A stretch of 64,000 nt of DNA from Cristatella mucedo (lineage: Eukaryota; Bryozoa; Phylactolaemata; Cristatellidae), in the NCBI GenBank assembly GCA_009760855.2, contig WPIO01000168.1, positions 239,001 through 303,000 of the forward strand, written 5' to 3'. Positions within the stretch are counted from its first letter, which is position 1. Each line of letters opens with the position of its first letter. Below are positions 1 through 10,812 of the stretch, one piece after another. Position numbers and translations under genes: made by a program. Below the pieces are notes generated by a model, which was not told the DNA's origin, did not search any database, and worked only from the letters and a program-made list of their open reading frames with translations.

Positions 1-660
1 ACTGGGATGGCTGCCAAACATTCTCATCTAAAATGGTAACAAGGTCAGCTTAAAAGTTATGGGCAAACCGACTGTTGCTCAGATTTGCAGCAAATGTAAA
101 GTGCCTAGAAATATATTTGGGTTCTCTGAGGGCGCTATATCACGTGTACTATTATTATTATTATACGGGAAACCTAAGCCTCAAATTGGGCATCACCCTG
201 CAGCATCTGCGCGATATCTGGGTGTCCTGTTCCAAAATGACTTTCGTAAGCGACCACATCAGCTCCACCGTCAAGCCTGTCTACTTTCAACTACACAACA
301 CTGCTAAAATTCGGGATTGTTTAGACAGGGGTACCACATCTTAATTGGTCTAAGCATTTGTGACATCTGTCTCGACTTCTGTAATTCACTGTTTACTGAT
401 CTACCGACCTTTGCAATCAGGCACCTGGTGAACTTAGCACTAGTTGGACAGATGGTGCAAAACTCTGCAGCTAGGCTTGTCTATTGTGAGGGTCGAAGTT
501 GCCAAATCTCACTACTTCTCGCCGACGGTAAGTGGCAATCTACACCGATTTCTGCACTGGCTTCTAGTCAAGCAACGTATTGACTTCGAGGTTCTGTCAC
601 TTACTTTTAGGTCCCTTCATTCTATGGCTCCAGCCTACATATCAGAACAATCCTAAATCA
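1..660 (+). mobile_element. LINE-A relic, with a second LINE-A tail nested in it
   Basis: Decayed RT and C-terminal part of the CR1/L2-group LINE that dominates the window (compare 1780-2300). Several stops and shifts are present. At about 86-174 the copy is interrupted by the bare 3' tail of another LINE-A (hairpin plus ATT repeats), after which the host copy resumes. Confidence 0.85.
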
Positions 661-2775
661 GCTTGTTGTGCTCGATCTTTCGGCAGCTTTTGATACTATC
701 GATCATAAAGTTCTTCTAGAGCGACTCTCATCTCGCCTGTGCATCACTGGCACTGCTCTGCAATGGTTCAGGTCCTATCAACCAGTCCCAGATTAGCTCC
801 TTACCTGATGATCCTTGTGATGATCTAGCCGATCGCTTCTCTCGATTCTTTGTGCAGAAGATATACAAGATCAGGGAATGCATCCCTGCGATGACAACCT
901 CCCCACTAGAATGCTGTCCCTCCGTTCCTGGCTGCACCTCATTGTGTGCATTTAAGCAGGTCACTAGTGATCCAGTCCTAAAGTTCGTATCTCAATCAAA
1001 GAAGACAACAAGTCCTCTGGACCCTATTCCCACTGTCCTGCTCCTACGTTGCATTGATCTGCTGCTGCCATGCATAACTACCATCATTAATATGTCATTA
1101 GCCTCAGGTCAGGTCCCAGAACCTTTCAAAAAAGCTGTAGTCAGGCCTCTTCTCAAGAAAGCAACACTAGACCAAGAGAACTTGAGCAACTACCGCCCAG
1201 TCTCCCTTATACCATTCCTATCAAAGACACTGGAACGGGTCGTGGCAGACCAGCTGAACTCATATATCGAAACCTCACACCTTGCTAGTAAGTTCCAGTC
1301 TGGCTTTAGAGCTAATCACTCCACAGAGTCAGCATTGCTTAGGGTATACAACGAACTACTTAGAAATGCAGACATGGGTAGAGTGTCTCTGCTTGTTTTG
1401 CTCGATCTTTCGGCAGCTTTTGACACCATCGATCACAAAGTTCTTCTAAAGCGCCTCTCATCTCGTCTGGGCATCACTGGCACTGCTCTGCAGTGGTTCA
1501 GGTCCTATCTCAGTGGGAGACTCCAGAGTATTGACGTGAACGGACAAAGATCATCTGAAGTACCTCTGAAATATGGAGTACCTCAGGGCTCCGTGCTAGG
1601 TCCGGCTCTTTTCACGGTTTATACTCTGCCTCTTGCTGATGTGATTGCCAAGCACAATCTAGGCTTTCACTTCTATGCGGATGACACTCAGTTGCAAATT
1701 TGCTTTGATCTCTCCCCGCCTTCGAGCACCTCAAATTCTCTCAACTCACTTGCTGCATGCATTGATGACATCCGCACATGGATGGCAGCAAATTTTCTAA
1801 AACTTCACGATGATAAAACTAACTTACTAGTTATGGGCAAACCCAGTGTGATTCAGAGATTGGAAAGGCTGACTCTCAAAATTGGCTCTGCCAGCATATC
1901 TCCAGTCGAATCAGCTCGAAATCTAGGTGTCATATTCCAAAGCGACCTCTCATTAGACGACCACATCAGCTCCACTGTGAAATCTGCCTATTTTCAGCTT
2001 CATAACATTGCTAAAATTCGGGCTTGTTTAGATAAGGATACCACGTCTAAGTTGGTCCATGCATTCGTGACATCTCGTCTCGACTTCTGTAACTCACTGC
2101 TTGCTGGCCTACCGGCATGTGCGATCAGGCGATTGCAGCTGGTGCAAAACTCTGCAGCTAGGCTTGTCTGTCGTGAGCGTAACAGTTGCCACATCACACC
2201 ACTTCTTGCCGACCTGCACTGGCTACCAGTCAAGCAATGGATCGACTTCAAGGTTTTGTTGCTCACTTTTAGGTCACTTCCTTCGTTGGCTCAAGCCTAT
2301 CTCTCAGATCTACTCCCCCACCAGGCTAAGCATCGTATCACCGGCTTTTCGGAATCCAACAGTCTACCAATACCTCGTACAAACCTCAAATCCTTTGGAG
2401 ACCATGCATTTAGTTCGTATGCTCCCAAAGCCTGGAACTCCCTACCGACTTGCGTCAGAACGTCCCCTGACTTGACCACATTTAAAAAGAGCTTGAAAAC
2501 ACACCTATTTAGGACAGCATTTAGTCGGTCCCTGTGATTCGTCCTTCATGTGGCTATCCGTGCTGACACTGCGCCTGCTGCCACTAACCATATTTGCATG
2601 CTGACCCTGAGCATGTCACCCCTAACCATTTTATTCATGTTGTTTATTAAGCATGATATTACTCACCATTCAATTGCGTTTCCCTTTGCAGCAAATGTAA
2701 AGCGCCTAGAAAGAGATTGAGTTCTCTGAGGGCGCTTTATCAAGTTCATTATTATTACTATTATTATTATTATCA
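661..2775 (+). mobile_element. LINE-A copy, 5' truncated, RT to 3' tail
   Basis: Bases 661-780 repeat a piece of RT (the [13 protein letters not shown] region). At 781 the sequence jumps back to the linker before RT and then runs uninterrupted to the 3' end. The 3' UTR is about 200 bases. It ends in the family hairpin (AAAGCGCC paired with GGGCGCTTT) and an ATT array at 2744-2774. The endonuclease half is missing. Confidence 0.9.
852..2537 (+). CDS. LINE-A reverse transcriptase, intact 561-codon ORF (5' truncated)
   Basis: Non-LTR retrotransposon ORF2, C-terminal part; it copies element RNA into DNA at a nicked target. Visible RT blocks in order: YRPVSLIPFLSKTLERVV, motif [18 protein letters not shown], motif B GVPQGSVLGPALFTVY, catalytic motif C FYADDTQL, then FLKLHDDKTNLLVMG and NLGVIFQSDLSL. 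A conserved C-terminal region follows (LQLVQNSAARLVCRER, LLADLHWLPVKQ). There is no RNase H, as expected for the CR1/L2 group. The frame is open from about 780; the Met at 852 is only the first in frame, not a true start. The AP endonuclease is absent, so this copy is dead on its own. The undamaged frame suggests recent insertion. Family-level assignment is from motifs only. Confidence 0.85.
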   Translation: MQKIYKIRECIPAMTTSPLECCPSVPGCTSLCAFKQVTSDPVLKFVSQSKKTTSPLDPIPTVLLLRCIDLLLPCITTIINMSLASGQVPEPFKKAVVRPLLKKATLDQENLSNYRPVSLIPFLSKTLERVVADQLNSYIETSHLASKFQSGFRANHSTESALLRVYNELLRNADMGRVSLLVLLDLSAAFDTIDHKVLLKRLSSRLGITGTALQWFRSYLSGRLQSIDVNGQRSSEVPLKYGVPQGSVLGPALFTVYTLPLADVIAKHNLGFHFYADDTQLQICFDLSPPSSTSNSLNSLAACIDDIRTWMAANFLKLHDDKTNLLVMGKPSVIQRLERLTLKIGSASISPVESARNLGVIFQSDLSLDDHISSTVKSAYFQLHNIAKIRACLDKDTTSKLVHAFVTSRLDFCNSLLAGLPACAIRRLQLVQNSAARLVCRERNSCHITPLLADLHWLPVKQWIDFKVLLLTFRSLPSLAQAYLSDLLPHQAKHRITGFSESNSLPIPRTNLKSFGDHAFSSYAPKAWNSLPTCVRTSPDLTTFKKSLKTHLFRTAFSRSL

Positions 2776-3060
2776 GCCCAGGCATCGTACCACATGCTCC
2801 TCTGGCTCAAGTAGTTTAGCTGTGCTTCAAACCAACCTCAAATTCTTTGGAGGCATCGTCTTTAGTTCTTATGCACCCAACGACTACAACTCACTTCCAA
2901 TTAATGCCACGACAACCCCCAGACTTGACGACATTAAAAAAAAAATTAAAAAGCTACGTTTTCTTCATAGCATTTGCGGCATCACATCGAATCGTCTTTT
3001 GCGTGGTAATCTCCGCCGCTGCTATGCTTGCTATCTATCACTAAGCAATTGACATGCTGC
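2776..3060 (+). mobile_element. Old LINE C-terminal relic
   Basis: Degenerate match to the LINE-A C terminus (phenylalanine-glycine-rich block followed by SSYAP-like, NSLP-like and DLTTFKK-like segments), much more diverged than neighbouring copies. Confidence 0.55.
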
Positions 3061-3096
3061 CTTGCAGCATCTTCGAAGTGCCCAGATCTAATCGCG

Positions 3097-3270
3097 ATGG
3101 CCCAGGGGGCAAGGTGCTTGCTCTTCTAGATCGAAGCCGCGGGTTTGAATCCTGCAGTGGGCGATCTTATATAGTGCCAGCTGTTTGAGCCACAGGTACG
3201 TAGAGTAGTCGAGGCTCTTCTTTCTGCTGCCATAGGAATGAGGCTGTTAATCAGCTAATACCTTGTTAAA
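3097..3270 (+). mobile_element. SINE-1 relic (tRNA-derived)
   Basis: Old copy of the tRNA-derived SINE. It has a B box-like GGGTTTGAATCCTGCAG, the GTGGGCGATC block, and later the GAGGCTGTTAATCAGCTAAT tail. It is followed at 3270-3310 by a short LINE/SINE-2 type tail (CTCTAAGGGCGC). Confidence 0.65.
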
Positions 3271-3548
3271 GAGAATTATTTCTCTAAGGGCGCCACACAA
3301 ATGTTTCATTATGATTATACCCGTCGTCCGAACGAATCCACTTAAATCTGGGCTCGGTGCATGGCTTTTGGGCCCATCGAGCAATCAAAGCCGATCAACT
3401 GCCACATCGACTACCCACTGGTGCCAGTCACTAACTTAAAAGCAATAAAAATCGTCAGGGGCTCCGACGGCGTCATTAGCACCAGCAGAGGCAGGAAATG
3501 GTCGCAGCTGTGGTAGCAGGAATGCTGTGCTGCGTCCTTGGTGGTCAC

Positions 3549-3660
3549 CTGAGCTTTGACGTAGTCGTAGGCATCCGGGCATCGGGCCATGAACCGTCGG
3601 AACTCGTTTCGTGCCTCCTTATCAGTGCAGACCTGGAATGGCGTTCGGCCCAGCTCATCC
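3549..3660 (-). CDS. ANKZF1: ANKZF1/Vms1 exon: end of ankyrin repeats (last exon seen)
   Basis: Exon of 112 nt on the minus strand. The acceptor is a pyrimidine-rich tract ending TTCTCTAG and the donor reads CAG/GTGACC. It enters in phase 2 and leaves in phase 0, completing the codon begun by the exon at 7103-7400. It encodes DELGRTPFQV, then EARNEFRRFMARCPDAYDY and VKAQ, which corresponds to the segment just after the ankyrin repeats of animal ANKZF1 (NEFRRFM...PDAYDYNKAQ in human, from knowledge). The following coiled coil and VIM motif are not seen in 1-3548, so the gene runs off the left edge. This conserved stretch is one of the strongest identifiers of the gene. Confidence 0.93.
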
Positions 3661-3736
3661 CTAGAGAAGTGGCAGAGACCAAAAACAGGAAGTCGCACTT
3701 GGCCAGTTATGGAACAGCTGCCTCGACTTAAACAGC

Positions 3737-3830
3737 GTTAATAATAATAATGCACTTGATAAAGCGCCCTCAGAGAACTCAATCTCTCTATCTAGGTGCT
3801 TTAAATTTGCTGCAAAGGGATTATAGAAAA
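3737..3830 (-). mobile_element. LINE-A 3' tail
   Basis: ATT-repeat complement followed by the antisense hairpin (AAAGCGCCCTCAGAGAACTC) and the GCAGCAAATTTAAAG-type block; extreme 5' truncation, in an ANKZF1 intron. Confidence 0.85.
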
Positions 3831-4505
3831 CTCTCCAGCATAGCACCCATTTAATATATTTGTGGCTTTAAAAAATTATTAACAGACATACATTCTAATA
3901 TTAATTATAGTTTCAATGCAACACAACTGCCAGTGCGGTTAGCTCACCAACAGTGGCAGGGCAAGGCAGCAAATCACACAGGAGCTCCATTATTTAGATG
4001 TCAAGTGAAAACTAGACATATATCGATAGCATAGAACCTTACTGTCAAAGATAACCAATTCATCAAAGCAGACTATAATACTAATAACAGTGGTAGTTAT
4101 AATTATATATCTCTATGTCACCCTATAGAGAAATAGATCTCTTTCTAGGCACTTCGCATCTGCTGCCAGGGCAGACTAAAACGCTTCACGTGGATCTAGC
4201 AAACTCTGTGAGGAATACGTTGCTTTTTAGCTTGCTTTTAAATATTAATCAAACGTCGTGACGTCACTCAGCAGTGAGTTCCCAGCTCTGGAAGCATACA
4301 AACTAACGGCACGATCCACGACACCCGGATGTCAAGCAAGCCAGTAGACGATCGAAGGTATCCAAGAATGCACCCCAACCGTGAGACAAGGCAAGAGATG
4401 TGAAAGCTAAGTGCAATCCAAGATTCATCAACAAGGGCACTTTTTCTTCTTCCAATTAACCCAGAGGTATGCACGCATGGACACACACACGCTCACACAA
4501 ACACC
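3831..4505 (-). mobile_element. Intron with an old LINE relic
   Basis: 3831-4130 holds nothing I recognise (AT-rich, non-coding). About 4140-4480 matches the LINE-A 3' end and C-terminal region in antisense (hairpin remnant near 4135, then a block like the TTCCAGGCTTTGGGAGCATA region near 4280), strongly diverged. Confidence 0.5.
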
Positions 4506-4509
4506 TTTA

Positions 4510-4822
<313 letters not shown>

Positions 4823-5300
4823 ACTTGCATAGCTTACGCCTTAGCTTTGCTTAGCCAGCGTAGACCGATACGTAGAGCCAGTCTTGGCTAAGAAAGAGAG
4901 AAGAGAGCTTCGACCAGTACCACTAAACACACACCACCACCACATACAAATGACATATTGCTTGCTTTAGCAGGCTAGCCTAAACACGATACTTGCTTGC
5001 TTTTGCATGCTCGTCTAAGCCTGGTAGCATGCAAGCCACTAGTCCTTGATTATAGAGCTGTGATAGAACAGGAGGTAAGGTGCTTGCTCTTCACGACTGA
5101 GGTCACGGATTCGAATCCTGCAGTGGGCGATCCTTTATTGCTAACAGCAAGCTGTGTGACAGTCATTAAGGGGCATTGTCGAGAGAATTTTCATAAAATT
5201 TGTCGTACGATCATATATTTGCTTAGGGTAACTTTCTAAAGAAAAATATGTTAAAAATGGGATCGAAAGCTGACACCTCAACAAATTTACCAACCTCTGC

Positions 5301-5302
<2 letters not shown>
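4823..5302 (+). other. Intron sequence with a SINE-1 fragment
   Basis: At about 5065-5160 there is a partial SINE-1 (GGTGCTTGCTCTTCACGACT, then GATTCGAATCCTGCAGTGGG with a B box). Otherwise no gene or repeat recognised. Confidence 0.5.
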
Positions 5303-5345
<43 letters not shown>

Positions 5346-5415
5346 CATTTGATATTGCACCGTCAGACAACTCTCTCTCTCTTTCTAGACACTTTACATT
5401 TGCTACAAAGGATAA
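5303..5415 (-). mobile_element. LINE-A 3' tail
   Basis: ATA array of about 40 bases followed by a diverged antisense LINE-A hairpin and the tail block ending near TTTGCTACAAAGG. Confidence 0.75.
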
Positions 5416-5587
5416 TAAGCGACTTGCATCCAAACTTGTCGAACCTTGATAGATCAAGGTTAAGCATGACGCTTATTTAGGTGCATTCTTGAAACTTTTA
5501 TACAGCTTCATTTCCAGTGAGGGTGTGTGCCTTGTAAAATCCATAAATCTGCTAATAATGCGGTGTATCAGAACTGGCTTGTTTTAA

Positions 5588-6630
5588 TAATAATAATAAT
5601 AATAATAATAATGCAATTGATAAAGTGCCCTCAGAGAACTTAATCTCTCTCTAAACGCTTTACATTTGCTGCAAATAGAAATGCAATTGAACGGTGAGTA
5701 AAATCATGCTTGATAAACAAACAAATTGAATAACATGGTTAGGGGTCACATGCAAATGTGGTTAGTGTCAGCATGCACAGTGTCAGCACGCATAAGCACA
5801 TCAAGGACGAATCACAGGGACCCACTGAATGCTGTCCTAAATAGGTGTTTTAAGTTCCTTTTAAATGTGGTCAGGTCAGGGGATGTTCTGATGCAGGTCT
5901 GGAGGGAGTTCCAGGCTTTGGGAGCATATGAACTAAATGCACGGTCTCCAAAGGATTTGAGGTTTGTACGGGGGTATTTGTAGACTGTTGGATTCCGAAA
6001 AGCGAGTGGTACTATGCTTGGCCTGATGGGGGAGTATATCTGAGATAGGCTGGAGCCAAAGAATGAAGTGACCTAAAAATGAGCGACAAAACCTTGAAGT
6101 CAATCCGTTGCTTGACTGGTAGCCAGTGCAGGTCGGCGAGAAGTGGAGTAACGTGGCAACTGCGCCGCTCACGACAGACAAGCCTAGCTGCAGAGTTTTG
6201 CACCAGCTGCAATCGCCTGATCGCACATGCTGGTAGGCCAGTAAGCAGTGAGTTGCAGAAGTCGAGACAGGATGTTACGAATGCATGGACCAACTTGGAC
6301 GTGGTATCCTTATCTAAACAAGCCCGAATTTTAGCAATGTTATGAAGCTGAAAATAGGCAGATTTGACTGTGGAGCTGATGTGGTCGTCTAACGAAGGTC
6401 GCTTTGGAGCACGACACCTAGATTTCGAGCTGATTCAACAGGAGATATGCTGGCAGAGCCAATTTTGAGTTTCAGCCTTTTCAAATTCTGAATCACACTG
6501 GGTTTGCCCATAACTAGTAAGTTAGTGGTATCATATTTTAGTTTTAAGAAAATTTGCTGCCATCCATGTGTAATGTCATCAATACATGCAGCAAGTGAGT
6601 TGAGAGAATTTGAGGTGCTCGAAGGCTGGA
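5588..6630 (-). mobile_element. LINE-A, 5'-truncated copy
   Basis: Tail at 5588-5660, then antisense 3' UTR, C terminus and the RT end (peptides LQLVQNSAARLVCRERRSCH and LLADLHWLPVKQ on the minus strand). The match stops near 6630 inside the region before motif D. Frameshifts are present. It lies in the ANKZF1 intron between the exons at 7103 and 3660. Confidence 0.9.
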
Positions 6631-7102
6631 TTTAACCGACTCTCGAAAATTTCTGATATCGGTTGGATACATTTTGCTGTACATGTCCATGACTACGGAA
6701 AATAAAGCTCGGGACGTTTTCTGAGGTATACAGCTAACTGTATCCAGCCGGGTTTGAGGCCACCATTTTCCGGAAAATATGTGCACACAGGCTGAAATGA
6801 GGCTAGCTAGAAACAAAGCCGATTGCACTCAAAATTCATAGTTAAGAGGATCGAGCAAACCATGCTCAACTTCTGGAGATCTTTCAAGTTGATTGGCTGC
6901 GCTTGCTCGAATGCTCTTTCGAGCCCATCTCGGGTAGAACGGGGTTAATGATGCTACAGCAGCAATGGAAATTGAGTGAGTAGCCCTGCTGGTTGCATCA
7001 ATCTAGCAATCTGCTATTAGCTGGTGGCATTAAGGGCCGCTGCTGCCAGCCCTCCACAGGTGCTGCTCCGCCAGGTGCACAGCGGCAGAGCAGACGACTA
7101 AC
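6631..7102. other. ANKZF1 intron, nothing recognised
   Basis: No coding pattern, known repeat or RNA gene seen in this stretch, apart from the donor side of the exon ending at 7103. Confidence 0.5.
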
Positions 7103-7400
7103 CTGAGGGCTGGATCGGCACCACTGTCGAGAAGCATCGCAATGATGGAGCAATGGCCGCCTCGAGCGGCCACGTGTAACAGGTGGCACGGCCTCTCGCC
7201 CAGCCCCGGCGGCCCAGTCACTCGAACGTTCAGGTCGACCGACATTGGCCGCTGGTCAGCGCGACTGCCACCGTCCTCGACAGTCATTGCCGCAGTGGCA
7301 GCAGATGGCACTGTTGCGGCACTCTGGGCGAGGTGGGCACGCAGCAGCTCGGCATCGCCCGTCAGGCAGGCTCGGAGCAGCTCGGGATGGACGCCGGTCT
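7103..7400 (-). CDS. ANKZF1: ANKZF1/Vms1 exon: ankyrin repeats
   Basis: Exon of 298 nt on the minus strand. The acceptor is TTTGCAG at 7401-7407 and the donor is CAG/GTTAGT; phase is 1 in, 2 out. It encodes two ankyrin-type helices pairs: HPELLRACLTGDAELLRAHL near the start, and HLLHVAARGGHCSIIAMLLD followed by SGADPAL near the end. They are separated by an alanine-rich, acidic insert of about 45 residues. This matches the ankyrin region of ANKZF1 (ELWNAL..ACRAGDVG and TLLHAAAA.G...VVRLLLEAGADP in human, from knowledge). The second repeat is completed by the exon at 3549-3660, which supplies the missing third codon base. GC is higher than in the flanking introns. Confidence 0.9.
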
Positions 7401-7779
7401 CTGCAAACGTTCATGCGCGCACGGGTCCCCTTCCGCAGATTGTTACACGGGGATGATGCACGTGAGTGTTGCTCGCCTTCAGGCGGAACACACCGGCATG
7501 AAGGCCACATGAAAGCAACAGCTGGTCGCACTAAGTCCGACATATCAAGACCGATCAGCCACGACAGCAGCGGTGGCAACTTTCCAGCAAGCGGCAGCAG
7601 CAACAGCTTCGGCAGCAGCTGCTACAATGACAGCAACAGACACAATGACAGCCGATGCACAGCAGCAGCTCTGAATTCTTACCGTTGCTGCCAATTTTGA
7701 GGGTCCCCGACTAAGGCGCTGCTAATTTCTTTGGCTACTGTACAGCATCACTAACAGTTGAAAACGTAAGGTTAAAGGT
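7401..7779. other. ANKZF1 intron, CAG-rich
   Basis: Contains a loose CAG/CAA-rich tract at 7560-7680. Several overlapping frames stay open because of it; I see no protein-like conservation or splice-consistent exon. Confidence 0.45.
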
Positions 7780-8385
7780 TACCTGATTCAACAGCCTCAT
7801 TTACATATCGGCAAAAGGGTCTTAACGGCTATCACGATCGCTGGCAGTGGGCAATGAAGGATCACTCACTGCATGACTCAAACCTTGCAACCACGGTTGT
7901 GAAGAGCATAAAGTGCAACGTACCCACTGGAGCACGTGACTGGAGGAGCAAGAACATCAGATAGGCATGCAGGCTAGTGCAGGCGAATGAGGCGACCCGT
8001 AGGCCTGAGTGAGAATCGTAAAATCAATTCGATGCTTGATAAGAAAACAGCAAAGCCCAGACGGAAGTGGTGCGATGTAGCAGGTATGCCGTTGAAGAGC
8101 AGCGAGACCAGCTCCTGCGTTATGCATCAGTGGCACACCATTAGGATCACGTGTGGCCGAGAGTCGAGAATAAGAAAAAAATACTAGCTGATTTAACGGC
8201 CTCTTCTTTGTATAGCGACAGACAGAAGAGCCTTTACGGCTATCATCGCCGCTGGTGGTGATAGTCGCTGCAGCGGCAATAAAGGATCTCCCACCGCAGG
8301 ATTCCAACCCACGACTTACGTCGAGACTGAGGCCGTGAAAAGCAACCACCTTACCTAGAGTGCCATCGTTGCTCACCAAAATGGA
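7780..8385 (-). mobile_element. SINE-1 copies around an old LINE relic
   Basis: 7780-7905: decayed antisense SINE-1. 7906-8182: antisense LINE-A-like C-terminal relic (LLxxxxC-FLIKHRIDF-like peptide). 8183-8385: better preserved antisense SINE-1 with tail AGCTGATTTAACGGCCTCTT, B box complement GGATTCCAACCC and 5' end near GTGCCATCGTTGCTCACC. Confidence 0.75.
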
Positions 8386-8484
8386 TAAATGAAGGATTTG
8401 CTGCTGGCAGTTTGCTAATCGCACGCAAAGCCTTCGACTGAGGAAACTGTCGAAGGGGCCAGCAGCAGCCAAGCAGCGCAGTAC

Positions 8485-8874
8485 GTACAGTGCAGTGCCG
8501 GACGCCTGAATGCAGCCGTTTATAAACTCCGTCTAGAACTGCTGACACGAGCGAGTCGCGCAGAGCACCGGGCTTGCTGCTTTTAACGGCACCGATCAGT
8601 CTCGCGAGATCACCTTCGATCGAAATGCCCGGCTTGTGTCCTGTTGACAGCAGAGGCAGGCTGGAATCGGCAGCTTCGTCTGACGACACGCTCGCAGTGG
8701 TGGTGCATTCTGGGTCTGCAGCTGCTTCTACCGGAGCAGCATCAGCTACATGCATTGCCGAGGCGGCTGCAGAGCAGCCTGCTTTGTCTTTGTGCCGCCG
8801 CTGCTGGTGGCGTTGCTGCTGCTTCTTTTGCGAACCCAACAGCTGACTCGTGCTTGCTGAGACATCGGCTGCAG
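8485..8874 (-). CDS. ANKZF1: ANKZF1/Vms1 exon: basic low-complexity linker before ankyrins
   Basis: Candidate exon of 390 nt on the minus strand. The acceptor is CATCTTTCAG at about 8875-8884. Two overlapping donors exist at 8484-8488; GTAC/GTACTG (ending 8485) keeps phase 1, which the next exon needs. It encodes a Ser/Thr-rich start, the basic tract SQKKQQQRHQQRRHKDKAG, an Ala-rich acidic stretch with SSDEAADSS, then GDLARLIGAVKSSKPGALRD. The basic tract sits where ANKZF1 has its KRRRRKRNKKEK-like linker. Phase 1 at both ends joins 11038-11263 to 7103-7400. Sequence identity to the family is low here, so the exact borders are less certain than for other exons. Confidence 0.7.
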
Positions 8875-9206
8875 CTGAAAGATGGCACAGCGGCTGCCAT
8901 AGCCAGCACACAGTAGGTAATGCTCACAGCCATCCGAACGCATGCATGCACTTGCACACTCAGAGCGTGCTTGTGAGCCGATGCGCTGCTACGTCAGTGG
9001 TCAGGTGCGACACCAGGCTATGCCAATATGTCTAGCTACAAGAGGCTAAGGGAGTGACATGGCAGCATGAAGCTACTGCCTAAAACTAACACTGCATACG
9101 GCAAGCCGTGACCATGCTCCGAGGTATTGCCAGCTTTCAAAGCAAGCATGCATCTTCCGTCCCTATTCTAAGAAAACAGTAAATGTTGTCCACCTGACAT
9201 GCAGTT

Positions 9207-9680
9207 ATAATAATAATAATAATAATAATAGCTGATTTAACAGCCTCTTTTTGTATAGCAACGGAAGAGCCTTTATGGCTATCACCACCGCTTGCAGTGA
9301 CGATAAAGGATCGCCCATTCCCAATAGCATTGTAGTAGACCTCTCAAAAGCAGTGACCGATACAGAAATTAGCACCGAGATGAACGGCTTACGCAACGAC
9401 ATCTACTCTCTACTCTCCAACTGCCGACTATGGCACATCTTTTTCAGCGGTCCTGAGCTGCTGCTTCTATGCTACTCACTACCTTAACTGCTCTCCTGAC
9501 TCTGCTATGCTTCCCACTCTCTCTTTGTTGCGTGAGACGAAGTCTGTTGGCTACCGAATGCATACCGAAAGCTGCTTAGGCTGTGAGTGCGCTATACAAA
9601 ACTCTCCTGCGTAACACCCACATGGTCTTTATGACTTTGTGGAGTTACTGACGGAGATACATTACATTACATTATAACGG
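9207..9680. mobile_element. SINE-1 fragment (minus) joined to LINE-B 3' end (plus)
   Basis: 9207-9227 ATA array and 9228-9320 antisense SINE-1 tail. From about 9330, plus-strand LINE-B 3' end: the block running from CTTACGCAACGAC to the family's terminal TGTGGAGTTACTGACGGAGA and ATTACATTACATT. Confidence 0.8.
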
Positions 9681-10204
9681 CTAACGAGCTAAAGAGCTAA
9701 ATATGCAACGCCAGTACATTCAGCTATACCGATGACAGCGAGCGTGACAGAAATATAAAACAATAGGAATAGCAATTTAATTACAAGGCAACTCGGATAT
9801 CTTTCACTGAAATAGGATCGAACCGTGTTTAGCATAAGTTATTAACGACTGCATGATTAAGTGCAAGTTACTAACCCGGGGTCCTACTAACAAGCGGCGC
9901 CACTTCATTCTTGTGTTCTATTGCAAGCTTGATATCGTGGTCAGATCTCTACTAATTAAAGCAAAAAAGTTCGTCGTCTTTTCATTAAAGAGAAAAAGTT
10001 CGTCCGTCACGGAAAGATGGCAAGTACTTCTGAAGCAGCACAATGTGATTTAATTTAATAATAATTTAATTTAATTTAAATAATCTAATCTAATTTAATT
10101 TAATAATAATTTAATTTAGCTTCGTCAGTAACTCCATAAAGTTACAAGGGCTAAGTGAGTATTACGATGGAGGGTTTTCTCGAGCACACTCCAAGCCTAA
10201 CTAA
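9681..10204. other. ANKZF1 intron, AT-rich
   Basis: 9690-10040 holds nothing recognised. 10055-10118 is an AATTTAATTT-type low-complexity tract. It is followed at 10120-10200 by a diverged antisense LINE-B 3' end (CTTCGTCAGTAACTCCATAA). Confidence 0.5.
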
Positions 10205-10206
10205 CT

Positions 10207-10400
10207 TGGTAAGTCGTGATGGCACACTGGGTAAGGTGGCTGCTTTTCACGACCTCGGCTCCCGAGGTCGTGGGTTCGATTCCCAAGGTCGTGGGTTCGA
10301 TTCCTGCAGTGGGAGATCCGTTATCGCCGCTGCTAGCGGTAGTGATAGCCGTAAGGCTCTTCTGTCGCTATAAAAAAGAGGCTGTTAAATCAGCAAGTAT
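10207..10400 (+). mobile_element. SINE-1 with a small internal duplication
   Basis: Head GTAAGTCGTGATGGCACACT and B box GTGGGTTCGATTCC. The segment CCAAGGTCGTGGGTTCGATT duplicates the B box region (10261-10302). Tail GAGGCTGTTAAATCAGC then TATTTATTTATTT. Confidence 0.9.
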
Positions 10401-10682
10401 TTATTTATTTGAATAAGCAGTTTTCGGTGTGTACACACGCTTCACCATGGGGGCTGAGCCAGGAGGCAATAGCCCCCCTTCCCCATGGACAGAGATGGAG
10501 GCACCTACATCCCGGGGCAAATTTCCCCATGCTTTGGGGGAGGAGAGACATGGGATCCTTGCCCACTAACCCGAACCCTTGCCCCCAACCTGAAAATCCT
10601 GGCTCCGCCGATGATCTTAACACTAATCGGACTCAGACCAAGGCGCCATTTTCCAAGGATAGCGCACCTAGTACTACTGCAC
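10401..10682. other. GC-rich unclassified segment
   Basis: Contains runs of C and G with short inverted repeats (CCATGGGGGCT, AGCCCCCCTTCCCCATGG). It could be an unrecognised repeat; only one copy is visible, and it has no convincing coding frame. Confidence 0.35.
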
Positions 10683-10812
10683 TAATAATAATAATAATAA
10701 TAATGCACTTGATAAAGTGCCCTCAGAGAGCTCAATCTCTTTCTAGGCACTTTACATCTGCTGCAAAGGGAAACGAAATTGAATGGTGAGTAATATCATG
10801 CTTGATAAACAA
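10683..10812 (-). mobile_element. LINE-A 3' tail
   Basis: ATA array, antisense hairpin AAAGTGCCCTCAGAGAGCTC, GCTGCAAAGGGAAA block and the GAATGGTGAGTAATATCATG segment typical of the 3' UTR. Confidence 0.9.

Noticed and set aside
7256-7603. 115-codon minus-strand frame
   Set aside because: Alternative frame of the ankyrin exon; the correct frame carries the ELLRACLTGDAELL helices.
8742-8957. Several overlapping open frames on both strands near 8.6-8.9 kb
   Set aside because: Shadows of the Ala/Gln-rich ANKZF1 linker exon 8485-8874.
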